NCBI GenBank assembly: GCA_947561585.1
Contig: CANNZV010003222.1
Coordinates: 54,750-118,749 of the forward strand
Direction of reading: 5' to 3'
DNA from: Caprella mutica
Lineage: Eukaryota > Arthropoda > Malacostraca > Amphipoda > Caprellidae
DNA length: 64,000 nucleotides
Below the pieces are notes generated by a model, which did no database searches, was not told where the DNA came from, and worked only from the letters and a program-made list of their open reading frames with translations. Both the position numbers and the translations under genes were made by a program. Below are positions 37,731 to 46,909 of this stretch, piece after piece. Every line of letters begins with the position of its first letter. Position 1 is the stretch's first letter.

Positions 37731-38150
37731 TACTATGAGAGTTGGAGTTACATTTTGGGAGTTTAGACATATCTTAAAACAACTAGGACATAGTGCGTTG
37801 AAGTAACTCACAAAGATTGTCATTTCAATGTATCTGGTGTATGAATTAACTTACTATGAGAGTTGACGCTACTTTATTAATTTTAGGTGCGAGTTAAATC
37901 AACTATGACATAGTGTGTTATAGTAACCCACAAAGACTGTTAATCCAGTGTATTCTGCAGTGTATGAATTAACTTACTATGAGAGTTGGCGCTACATTTT
38001 TGTAAGTTTAGGTAAGAGTTAAAACAACTATGACATAGTGTGATAATGTAACCCACAAAGACTGTTAATCTTATTTATCTGGTGTATAAATTAACTTACT
38101 ATGAGAGTTAGTGCTACTTTTTTTTAAAGTTTAGATGTGAGTTCAATCAA
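37731..38150. repeat. Subterminal ~120-bp repeats of element K-long
   Basis: Four copies start at TACTATGAGAGTTGG near 37731, 37851, 37974 and 38097. Each contains AAAACAACTATGACATAGTG, then CACAAAGACTGTTAAT and TCTGGTGTATGAATTAACTT. Two of these occur in K-short in reverse. Confidence 0.85.
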
Positions 38151-38159
38151 ATGAGTAAG

Positions 38160-38569
38160 TGGCAACTTATGCTTTCCTCAAAGCTAATTTATTCGCATAA
38201 ACCTTTTCAGTTCAAATCTTGTTTCAAGTGTGTTACGTGTTGAATGTGAACGCTCCTCAATACCATTTTAGTTCAAGTGCAAACAATAGCGTTATATGCG
38301 TTAAATAGTATTATCGGTGCCGATCGATTATTAATTAATTCCATTAATAAATTGATAAATGTCTGCCTAAATATTCTAAAATATTGGTGATTGATAGTTT
38401 GGTGGCTTTATATAGGTAGTTATTTGAAGAGCTGATTATCTGTATATAACTTTTATAATAATAAATTTTGATTACTGCCTTCCAGTTTGTAAACTGATAT
38501 CCAAACTAATTTTCCTAGATTATTATATGTTAACTTAAGCATCATACCTTTTTTTTTCAGTGTCAATAC
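38160..38569. other. Interior of K-long, nothing recognised
   Basis: AT-rich sequence with no coding signal. Confidence 0.4.
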
Positions 38570-38578
38570 CTTCTACAT

Positions 38579-39023
38579 GGGATACGGTCAAGAGCCCCCC
38601 CGGTCACGAGCCCCCCCGATCATGAGCCCCCCTAGGTCATGAGCCCTCCCGGTCACGAGCCCCCCCCCCCTCCCTGTTTTTTTAAATCCTTATTTACCTA
38701 GTTATAAACAAGTGAAGAATTACTTAGATAGAAATAGGTAACTGAGAGTTACTAATGTAGTTTGTTGTATCCGCTAGTTTGTTGTACTGCACACTTCATG
38801 ATTGTTTAATGACCTGGCAGGGGGGTTCGGGGGGCGGCACGCCCCCCTATATACATATATTTTATGTCTGTGTCAATAAGGATTAAATAGTATGGGTAAA
38901 TAAGGATTTAAAAACAGGGGGGCTCATGACCGGGGGGGCTCTTGACCGGGGGGGGGCTTATGACCTAGGGGGGCTCTTGACCGGGGGGGGGGCTCATGAC
39001 CGGGGGGGCTATGACCTACACCC
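38579..39023. mobile_element. Element V: TIR element with GGTCATGAGCCCCCC repeats
   Basis: Left end GGGATACGGTCAAGAGCCCC, right end GGGGGGCTATGACCTACACCC. Each arm has about five tandem copies of GGTCATGAGCCCCCC with runs of 6-10 C or G. A 9-bp direct repeat CTTCTACAT flanks it (38570-38578, 39024-39032). The centre holds one GC-hairpin module (38757-38865). No coding capacity. Confidence 0.8.
38757..38865 (-). repeat. GC-hairpin module G, copy 2
   Basis: On the minus strand: GGGGGGCGTGCCGCCCCCCG hairpin, AACCCCCCTGCCAGGTCATT, AACAATCATGAAGTGTGCAG, ACAACAAACTAGCGGATACA. It is nested inside element V. Confidence 0.85.
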
Positions 39024-39065
39024 CTTCTACATAGGCTAGGCAGTTACTGCGCTGTCCTCAGAATA

Positions 39066-39222
39066 GGGTAAGTTCCAAATTATCAGGCGATTTCAAATTT
39101 TCGGTCACGTATGAAATATAGTATATAGTTACCTAATAGCTAATTAAAATAAAAGTTAATTTAATATAGTTTTTCTTACGCGACCGAAAATGTGGAGCCG
39201 TCCGATATTTCGGAATTTATCC
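39066..39222. mobile_element. M-family MITE, copy in K-long
   Basis: TA-GGGTAAGTTCCAAATTATCA...ATTTTCGGTCACG and CGACCGAAAATGTGGAGCCG...TTTCGGAATTTATCC-TA. TA flanks on both sides. Confidence 0.85.
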
Positions 39223-39288
39223 TAGTATCTCAAGTAAAGTGGTCTGATAATCTATATATTTTAAAACTAGTTGGTGTACCTATAGGTA

Positions 39289-39524
39289 GGGTTACACAGC
39301 CAAATTCGGTTCTTTAATTTCTAATTGTGACCCTATTAAGAGAGTCTCAAAATCATTCTGAAATTAGTTTAGCTATATACTAAATTGTTGAACATCATAA
39401 TTTAAGCTCAATTTATGATAGGTTCTATTCATTTCACGAGTGCCTTGAAGTCATGATGGTTATTAATGTTTCTGAGATAAGAGACCGCAGTTAGTTAAAG
39501 TGCCGCAATTTACCTACTTGACCC
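39289..39524. mobile_element. R-family MITE, intact copy
   Basis: TA-flanked element with ends GGGTTACACAGCCAAATTCG and TGCCGCAATTTACCTACTTG-ACCC. It is the uninterrupted version of the elements at 49060-49504 and 61638-62217, sharing GAGAGTCTCAAAATCATTCT and CCGCAGTTAGTTAAAGTGCC. Confidence 0.8.
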
Positions 39525-39539
39525 TAGTTTTCTATGACT

Positions 39540-39618
39540 GGGAGAACTCCATCCAGGGAGGTAGTCGGAGGAGAACACCGTCCAGGGATTTAGCAGGGTG
39601 AGAACACTCCAACCAGAG
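39540..39618 (+). repeat. 29-bp repeats with embedded splice-donor-like sites
   Basis: GAGAACTCCATCCAGGGA, GAGAACACCGTCCAGGGA and GAGAACACTCCAACCAGA are spaced 29 bases apart. GCAGG-GTGAGA (about 39598) and CCAGAG-GTGAGC (about 39618) fit splice donors. Translation gives short RTPSRD-type repeats. This may be the upstream exon of the gene at 39878-40227. Using the first donor with an alternative acceptor after GATGAAG (39889) keeps the frame open, but that join is inference. Confidence 0.35.
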
Positions 39619-39877
39619 GTGAGCCTTTTGATATATTATACTTTCTAGGTATTTAATTAAAGTCTACATTATGAGTGTATAATGAACAAAATTATGAGGA
39701 TTAGCTAGAAAAATCCATTGCATTTATTAGAGCTAAATTTATACTGCATCTGAAGATTTATAATTAGTTTAACATTTTATATAAATAATTTACCTATATG
39801 AAAGAATTCTCAGTTAATAATTCTTTTCATTTCTTTATTAATATATGGTTTTCTATATTTTCTGAATCTACTTTCAG

Positions 39878-40227
39878 ATCTTGATGAAGAATTGATGAAG
39901 TAGATCAACGTCATCAACTATCGGAGTCCTCTTCAATTCCTTTGAATGGTTCAGGAACAATTATGCTAGGTCAAAGTAAGTATTTGAAAATATTAGATGA
40001 TTTTTAAATATGTATTTGCAATATGATTAGCTCTTACTTTTTCATATGATTTTAGGGATTCCAGACATGAAAGGAATATCGAAGCTGTCGCTATCTCATC
40101 ACAAAAGGAAAAAGAGTTGGTGATGTTATTGATAATGTATATGAACGATACTGTGAATTTCTATTCAATATATATTAATATACGAATCTCTTATTTCAGG
40201 AATTGGCAACCTACAGTCGTGAAATAA
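39878..40227 (+). CDS. Putative small spliced gene or gene fragment inside K-long
   Basis: Three exon-like pieces have good signals. The first runs 39878-39975 (acceptor CTACTTTCAG, donor GTAAGT). The second runs 40056-40119 (acceptor GATTTTAG, weak donor GTGATG). The third starts at 40200 (acceptor CTTATTTCAG) with a stop at 40225-40227. Both introns are exactly 80 bases. From about 39890 one frame stays open through both splices: IDEVDQRHQLSESSSIPLNG, then a segment ending SLSHHKRKKSW, then NWQPTVVK and stop. TGA codons occur in this frame just after the first acceptor, so the 5' end is incomplete or uses a later acceptor. AATAAT/AATAAA-like sequence follows at about 40256. I do not recognise the protein. 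It could be part of the element's own gene or a captured host fragment. Confidence 0.4.
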
Positions 40228-40289
40228 AGTGACGAGAATTCAAATTGTTCTTCTAAATAATAAATCTAAAACTTAAATGTTTACATTTC

Positions 40290-40904
40290 GTTTTCAATTT
40301 GACCTTGGTAATTCTATTAGCATATTTCAATATCAGTGCCTATGAGTAAGATGAATTGCACTAAAATATGGTTTAGAAGATAAAGGCTTTATCATTAATT
40401 TATTATTCATTAAGTTATAGTACAAATGCAGCATATCAAAGATTTATCAACTTTTTTAATCTAGCCTGGTTAATTAATTCATCTAGCGTACCTATTTATC
40501 ACTACGTAAAGTTATTTATGTCATCTAACTACTTATTTATAAACTGACCTAATGAGATTACTTATTTAATCTAATCTATTAATTTACAACTGATAACCAT
40601 ATATCAATTCATAGGATCGAAAACATTTCAAAAAGCAAGGATAGGTCTAGGTGATCAATTATTTTTTAAAATTAAAATAGTATGCATATCACAAAAGCAA
40701 AAGTAGGAAATAGATGTGAACATGTTAGATTTGGTCCTAGAAAATAAAAAGTCTAATCTAATTGATACCGGGACCTAACTCGAGATTATAATTTAATAGA
40801 GTAAATATAGTGACTGAAAAAGTCTTGTAAAAAGTCTGGCTACTGCTAACTAGTCCGATATTTCAACCTACACTATAATAGTTGATATACATTTACTTAG
40901 TTTA
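40290..40904. other. Interior of K-long, nothing recognised
   Basis: No coding or repeat structure supported. Confidence 0.4.
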
Positions 40905-41455
40905 CAAGTAGTCGATATAACCAACACGAGATGATGATATAACCTACACGAGTAGTTGATATAACCAACACGAGTAGTTGATATAACCTAACCGAGTAGT
41001 TGATATAACCTACACGAGTAGGTGATATCACCTATACGAGTAGTTAATGTAACCTACACGAGTAGTTGGTATAACCTACACGAGTAGTTGGTATAACCTA
41101 CACGAGTAGTTAGTATAACCTACACGAGTAGTTGGTTAACCTACACAAGCAGTTGGTATAACCTACACGAGTAGTTGATATAAGCAACACGAGTAGTTGA
41201 TATAACCTACATGAGTAGTTGATATAACCTACATGAGTAGATGATATCACCTATACTTTTAGTTAATGTAACCTACACGAGTAGTTGGTATAACCTACAC
41301 GAGTAGTTGGTATAACCTACACGAGTAGTTGGTATAACCTACACAAGCAGTTGGTATAACCTACACGAGTAGTTGGTATAACCTACACGAGTAGTTGGTA
41401 TAACACATAGGAGTGATTGGAGAAACATACACAAGTAGTTGATGTAACCTTGTTC
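40905..41455. repeat. 22-bp minisatellite in K-long, about 24 copies
   Basis: The unit contains GAGTAGTTGGTATAACCTAC followed by AC, with variants GATATAACC and GATATCACC. A five-to-six-unit block including the off-pattern GATATCACCTATAC and TTAATGTAACC units appears twice (about 41020-41060 and 41240-41280), showing block duplication. The flanking sequence to 41560 has related GTTGTTTTAACC phrases. Confidence 0.92.
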
Positions 41456-41708
41456 TGTAGTTGTTTTAACCATTACATATAATTGGTTCAACCATCACGA
41501 GCAGTTTTGCCTATCTCAGGTAGTTGTTGTGACCATCGGGAATTAAAAATAATCAACTCACATATGTGTTGTTTTAACCAACGTCAATTTAACTCATATT
41601 AAATAGTACCTGCAACTCACCACGTAGGTAGGCGCACAGATAAACCATAAAATTTAGTCAAAACAAATCAAATATGATTTGATTCAACTAATCCTTTCTC
41701 TGTGTGTA

Positions 41709-42053
41709 GTGTTATTACCTAGAAACTATGTAGTAGACCAGGGCTATTACCTAGAAACTATATAGTAGACTAGTGTTATTATCTAGAAACTATATAGTAG
41801 ACCAGGGCTATTACCTAGAAACTATATAGTAGACCAGTGCTATTACCTAGAATCTATATAGTAGACCAGGGCTATTACCTAGAAACTATATAGTAGACTA
41901 GTGTTATTACCTAGAAACTATATAGTAGACCAGTGTTATTACCTAGAAACTATATAGTAGACCAGGGCTATTACCTAGAAACTATATAGTAGACCAGTGT
42001 TATTACCTAGAAACTATATAGTAGACCAGTGCTATTACCTAGAAACTAGTAGT
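41709..42053. repeat. 32-bp minisatellite, right fragment
   Basis: About eleven copies of TATAGTAGACCAGGGCTATT followed by ACCTAGAAAC continue the array at 37456-37557. A decayed fringe (TAGTAGACTAGTACTATAAC) extends to about 42145. Confidence 0.93.
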
Positions 42054-42294
42054 CTAGTACTGTGATCTAGATACTGGTAATCTAATACTGTACCCTAAAC
42101 ACTAGTAGACTAGTACTATAACCAAGACACTAGTAGACTATTGTTGTACTAGTACCTCTCTTCTCACATATGTTTGGTTTGAGTCCTTCGCTGCGCAATA
42201 GAAAATGAAGCGTAGAAAACTGAACTTCGCTGAAGAAACCAAACACTCAGGGTGACATTGAAACCGAGAAACAGCAACTGAAGAAGGGAATGGG

Positions 42295-42906
42295 AAGGGG
42301 GTACAAGATGTGAAGGGACAGCAGTGAAGGAGGGTACTAGATTTGAAGGGACAGAAATGAAGGGGAGTACAAGATGTGAAGGGACAGCAGTGAAGGGGGG
42401 TACTAGATGTGAAGGGACAGAAATGAAGGGGAGTACAAGATGTGAAGGGACAGAAATGAAGGGGGGTACGAGATGTGAAGGACAGCAGTGAAGGGGAGTA
42501 CAAGATGTGAAGGGACAGCAGTGAAGGGGAGTACTATATGTGAAGGGACAACAGTGAAGGGGAGTACAAGATGTGAAGGGACTGCTGTGAAGGGGAGTAC
42601 TATATGTGAAGGGACAACAGTGAAGGGGAGTACAAGATGTGAAGGGACTGCTGTGAAGGGGAGTACTATATGTGAAGGGACAACAGTGAAGGGGAGTACA
42701 AGATGTGAAGGGACTGCTGTGAAGGGGAGTACTATATGTGAAGGGACAGCAGTGAAGGGGAGTACAAGATGTGAAGGGACTGCTGTGAAGGGGAGTACTA
42801 TATGTGAAGGGACAACAGTGAAGGGGAGTACAAGATGTGAAGGGACTGCTGTGAAGGGGAGTACTATATGTGAAGGGACAGCAGTGAAGGGGAGTACAAG
42901 ATGTGA
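42295..42906. repeat. 33-bp minisatellite, about 18 copies, with a 66-bp dimer
   Basis: The unit contains GTGAAGGGACAGCAGTGAAG followed by GGGAGTACAAGAT. In the second half two variants alternate (ACAAGATGTG with ACTGCTGTG, and ACTATATGTG with ACAACAGTG), a 66-bp higher-order unit. The frame encodes VKGSTRCEGTA repeats, but a one-base loss near 42480 breaks it and no splice or flanking coding evidence exists. Confidence 0.93.
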
Positions 42907-42919
42907 TCAGAAAAAGGTT

Positions 42920-43572
42920 TTCCTAAACAATCATCTGAAAAAAGCACTTTTTTAGTTCCTACGCAGTTTGTTCTTACCATTATTCTGTGACACTGACAGG
43001 GCAAATTATTAGATAATATTGATTAGTAATCTATAATTCTATGTGTCTCCTTATAATATTAAACTGCTGTCTAATAATCTTCATTATATGCCTGAAAGGA
43101 ATTTCTATAATTCTCTAAGACTATCATTTTTAAAGAACTGTCAAATAAAGTATGACTTGGTGATTTTAAGACTTTTCCCTTTTTTAATTAACACATTTAA
43201 ATTGCAATTGTTCCTCCTAATATATCTAACAGTTCCATCGACGTAGTGGAATTCACATCCATTCATTTATTTACGCATACATATATGGCGCCACCTATTT
43301 CCTATTTAACTTCCATGCCTCTCATTTGTACGACCAGTTGACCACATCAAAACAAACCCCCACTCCCCCATTGCTACCCCCTTCCTCTTAACCCCCACTC
43401 CCCCTAGCAGTGGAAAGTCACCTTCAAACGTGGCACATTTCTGGCCTCCAAAATGCCGGTGTTGCTTTCTTTCATTAGAACCATATTCAAAATATCTAGG
43501 TATCAAATAGATATTTTCAAATGCCATTAATTGTTCAAATTAAATTAAAAACTACATGTGTGCCATATAATA
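42920..43572. other. Intergenic, no convincing gene
   Basis: Open frames of 67 and 73 codons exist (43043-43246 plus, 43306-43527 minus), but neither shows recognised motifs or splice context. 43355-43400 is C-rich (CCCCCACTCCCCC twice). Confidence 0.4.
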
Positions 43573-43757
43573 GGGTAAGTTTCGATCATATAAGTAATAA
43601 TATAATAATTATTATTTAACTCGTTACTTTAATGAGTATTAATGATAGCTGCATGAAACACTAACAATTAAAATAACAAGTTAAATTTTTTGAATATATA
43701 CAGTTTTTTCTTATAAGATCGAAAATGTGGAACTGTCCTATAACTCGGAACTTACCC
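43573..43757. mobile_element. M-family MITE, reference right arm
   Basis: TA-GGGTAAGTTTCGATCATAT at left (arm shortened by about 30 bases), and GATCGAAAATGTGGAACTGT...AACTCGGAACTTACCC-TA at right. TA flanks are intact. Confidence 0.88.
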
Positions 43758-43759
43758 TA

Positions 43760-44590
43760 TTATTCAAAATCCTAATTTCGTGATGGCACAGTTTACCATT
43801 GGTACACTTCCATATCATTTCCATGTTGCTAAGGAAAAAGAAGGAAAAATAAATGACAAATATAAATGATTTCGCTTGAACGACTCGATGACTAGGCATA
43901 ATTGTGATAGATGCATTATATTGTAACACATGAAACACCAATCGAAAATGAGAATGACTTTAACCTTCAACTGTTGTTCAGAGAAAACAGCATGGAGCGT
44001 GAATAGACTGCAACTTTACACTTCATAGATGAAAAATTGTACCTCGTCATCTCAGATTTTAAGTGACATGTTTCAGGCAGCTATCACCTCCCATTGGCTC
44101 AGCAGTGATGACTGATGATGTCATAATTCATATAATATAAACCCTCCATTGACCCCCATTCTCCATGCAGCTATCACCTCCCATTGGCTCAGCAGTGAAT
44201 TTTCCAGTTGAAGATGGTATATTTCACATAAATACTATTATTGATTTGCATTAACACTTAATTTATTTCCCTCATCAGTCACCATAAAACTACATAGTGT
44301 AATTACAATAACAGTCTACTTTGTATAGTAAGTAAACTATGTATATATATTAAAGACGAAGGATTTATGATTGCTTTAAAAACATTGTCTTATCTGTCAT
44401 CTCCAACATAATATCTTTGCTTATCCTAAACTGTGTTCATTTACTGTTTTCCTAGAATTGCAGAATTATTCATTATTGATTTTGTAAGCTTGATAATAAT
44501 TTAGGAAAAACATGACAACAACACAATAATACGCACGTAAAGCTATATATAATTATTAAGACAAATCTCTTTGACAGTGTGGAAGATACT
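43760..44590. other. Intergenic; one 32-bp direct repeat with CCAAT boxes
   Basis: GCAGCTATCACCTCCCATTG followed by GCTCAGCAGTGA occurs at 44077-44108 and again identically at 44167-44198. Each copy has an inverted CCAAT box. No coding region was recognised in this stretch. Confidence 0.6.
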
Positions 44591-44708
44591 CTAACGACTG
44601 AGATATATGGTCTCATCTAAGGCCTGCATGCCATCAACACTGCATAAGAGTCTAATCTTTTGAGTCACGCAAACTATTCCATTCGATCCCTCTGACCTCA
44701 AGACACTA

Positions 44709-44765
44709 ACAGCCGGAAGATGTGGCCGCCATCTGCACTGGGAGATTTTGGCGCCCTTTTCCTTG
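44709..44765 (-). promoter_or_regulatory. Promoter-like cluster (ETS, YY1, E2F-type sites)
   Basis: In 57 bases lie CCGGAAG (ETS-type), GGCCGCCATCT (YY1-type AGATGGCGGCC on minus) and TTTTGGCGCC (E2F-type). The patch is GC- and CpG-richer than its surroundings. On the minus strand ATGGCGGCC opens a frame of only eight codons. A longer minus frame over 44591-44914 ends VDGMQALDETIYLSR and has no recognised homology. Function is inference from motif clustering. Confidence 0.25.
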
Positions 44766-44919
44766 CAAACTACGTCATACTGTGGACTACCGGTGTAATG
44801 CGTATATTGTATAATGGAATAGTAATTTGGGGAAGTAGGTATGTTAAAAATTGTCACTGGTAATAAAATAACATGATCATAGGAAGTAATTATGTTATTA
44901 TTTAATGAGGACATATCGA

Positions 44920-45439
44920 TATCATTATTGAAGAAGTAACAAATATATCTAATGAATAAGTATTATGTTAGATAGACATATATTTTGCAATCGAAAAATA
45001 TACAACTTAATTTCTAAATATTATTTCGACAGAAATTTTTTTTTACTTAATGTTTCTAAACTAAATTGAATTAATCGAGAAGGAAGTTCAAAAGGATAAT
45101 TCATCCGACAGTCATAATATTATTATGGTGTCTGATTCATAAAATGAATAGGTAGGTCTCAAAAAATAGAATTTTTGTCTTTAGCTTTACAATAGCCATA
45201 GGCCTAATTTATAGGCCCTTTGATTGTTTTAGTATAGCTATGTGAAAGCATCACATGTCCCCATAATTCCTTATAATTTACATTAGACATTTTCCTTGGA
45301 AATGCTCGTTATTTCTGAGAAGGCATTAAGACAATGCAGGCTGACACTGTTACCAACTGATCACTTTCATGACTCCATGAAGGTGACTTTCGCCTCTAGA
45401 ATGCATGTACTGGCACACAGAATGCACCTCCAGCACTCT
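44920..45439. other. Intergenic, no gene seen
   Basis: No recognised content. Confidence 0.4.
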
Positions 45440-45962
45440 ATCCTGATGTTACAACGGAATGACATATCCTGATGTTACAACGGTATGACATATCCTGATG
45501 TTACAACGGTATGACATATCCTGATGTTACAACGGTATGACATATCCTGATGTTACAACGGAAGGACATATCCTGATGTTACAACGGTATGACATATCCT
45601 GATGTTAAAACGGAATGACATATCCTGATGTTACAACGGAATGACATATCCTGATGTTACAACGGAAAGACATATCCTGATGTTACAACGGAAAGACTCA
45701 TCCTGATGTTACAACTGTATGACATATCCTGATGTTACAACGGAATGGCATATCCTGATGTTACAACGGTGTGACATATCCTGATGTTACAACGGAAAGA
45801 CATATCTTGATGTTACAACGGTATGACATATTCTGATGTTACAACGGTATGACATATCCTGATGTTAGAACGGTATGACATATCCTGATGTTACAACGGT
45901 ATGACATATCCTGATGTTAGAACGGTATGACATATTCTGATGTTAGAACAGTATGACATATC
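45440..45962. repeat. 26-bp minisatellite, about 20 copies
   Basis: The unit contains CATATCCTGATGTTACAACG followed by GTATGA, with GAATGA and GAAAGA variants. Degraded copies (CATCCTGAGCAATG, CATATCCTGGGAATGTTTGA) extend to about 46180. Confidence 0.95.
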
Positions 45963-46504
45963 CCGGGATAATTAAAATCATGGGAATGTTGCTAGTGATT
46001 AACAAATCCTGATGATGTTCGAACAAAACTTTATAATACATCCTGAGCAATGTTTTTTTTTCGATAATTTATCATTTCATAATACATATCCTGGGAATGT
46101 TTGAACCAAACTTCACAACATATTCTGTAGATATTCAAGAAAAGAATAATAATGTAACCTGATAATATTTTGAACTGTACTTCATAAGGTATAAACAGAA
46201 CTAATTGGAATGTCATGACACCAAACTGGTGTGCTTACTGCTTACCCCCGAAGATCCAAACGAAAGTAATCGCAGTGAATGTGTTAAAATAGAAAGTGTC
46301 AAATATGATACTCTCTAATAAATTTATTAGGAACAATAGATTAAATGATCGACAAGAGAGTTATTCTTCTCGACTGACTTTCCTCATTTCAATCATAATT
46401 CAAACCTTTGTGCTTTTCACTTTGTTGTCGTGACTACAATATTAGCGAATAGTAAATCAATCACACTATCAGAGATTTGGTGTTAGGAAAACAACCATCG
46501 CGAA

Positions 46505-46521
46505 CCCCCCCCCCCCCCCCC
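46505..46521. repeat. Run of 17 C
   Basis: Longest homopolymer of G/C in the window, flanked by TCGCGAA and TCGAACGG. Length is likely to be unreliable in sequencing. Confidence 0.9.
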
Positions 46522-46619
46522 TCGAACGGACCGCTACCCTAACCTTAGGTGGAGTACTGAATAGTGTATATAGATACCTAATATAGTATTTACTTGGGGT
46601 TAATAACTATAATTAATTG

Positions 46620-46760
46620 ATTAATTTTTTAATACGGGGGTAACAATTTTCCTCAGTGGCAATTCACCAGATGGCAGGCTTACTTCAGTGGCAGTATTCG
46701 GGACCCTCAATGGCGATAATCCCGGTGGCAATTTTCAAGGTGGCAATATTCCCATGCTGA
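46620..46760. repeat. Degenerate GTGGCAATTTTC repeats
   Basis: CAGTGGCAATTCACC, CAGTGGCAGTATTCG, CAATGGCGATAATCC, CGGTGGCAATTTTCA and AGGTGGCAATATTCC follow each other at irregular spacing. This resembles the subterminal repeats of the TIR elements elsewhere in the window, but no ends were found. Confidence 0.4.
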
Positions 46761-46851
46761 AAAATAATTGAAATTAAGGTATTTACTTAAAGTCTCTAAG
46801 ATAATCTAATAGCTGTTATGGAATTTACTGAAATGGCTAGTGACTATACTA

Positions 46852-46905
46852 TACCTATACTTTTTCTTACATGTGGAGCTGTTCGATAAGTCTGAAATTA
46901 ACATA
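46852..46905. mobile_element. M-family MITE, right-arm fragment
   Basis: ACTTTTTCTTACATGTGGAG...TTCGATAAGTCTGAAATTAAC is a drifted right arm. Confidence 0.4.
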
Positions 46906-46909
46906 ATTT

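Larger units (their letters stand above)
37560..41706 (+). mobile_element. Element K-long: 4.15-kb TA-flanked TIR element
   Basis: Ends CACAGAGAAAAAAGTTTACT and GATTCAACTAATCCTTTCTC plus TGTGTG. It interrupts the 32-bp minisatellite: the unit TAGTAGACTAGTGTTATT is split into TAGTAGAC-TA and TA-GTGTTATT, giving a TA target duplication (37558-37559, 41707-41708). TA duplications are typical of Tc1/mariner-type elements. It carries four ~120-bp subterminal repeats, an array of a 22-bp unit, three nested elements (V, M, R) and the exon-like segments at 39878-40227. No transposase was recognised. Confidence 0.85.

Noticed and set aside
42138..42955. VKGSTRCEGTA repeat protein and its antisense frame
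   Set aside because: Minisatellite of 33 bp; the frame is broken by a one-base deletion near 42480 and there are no introns, motifs or conserved flanks.
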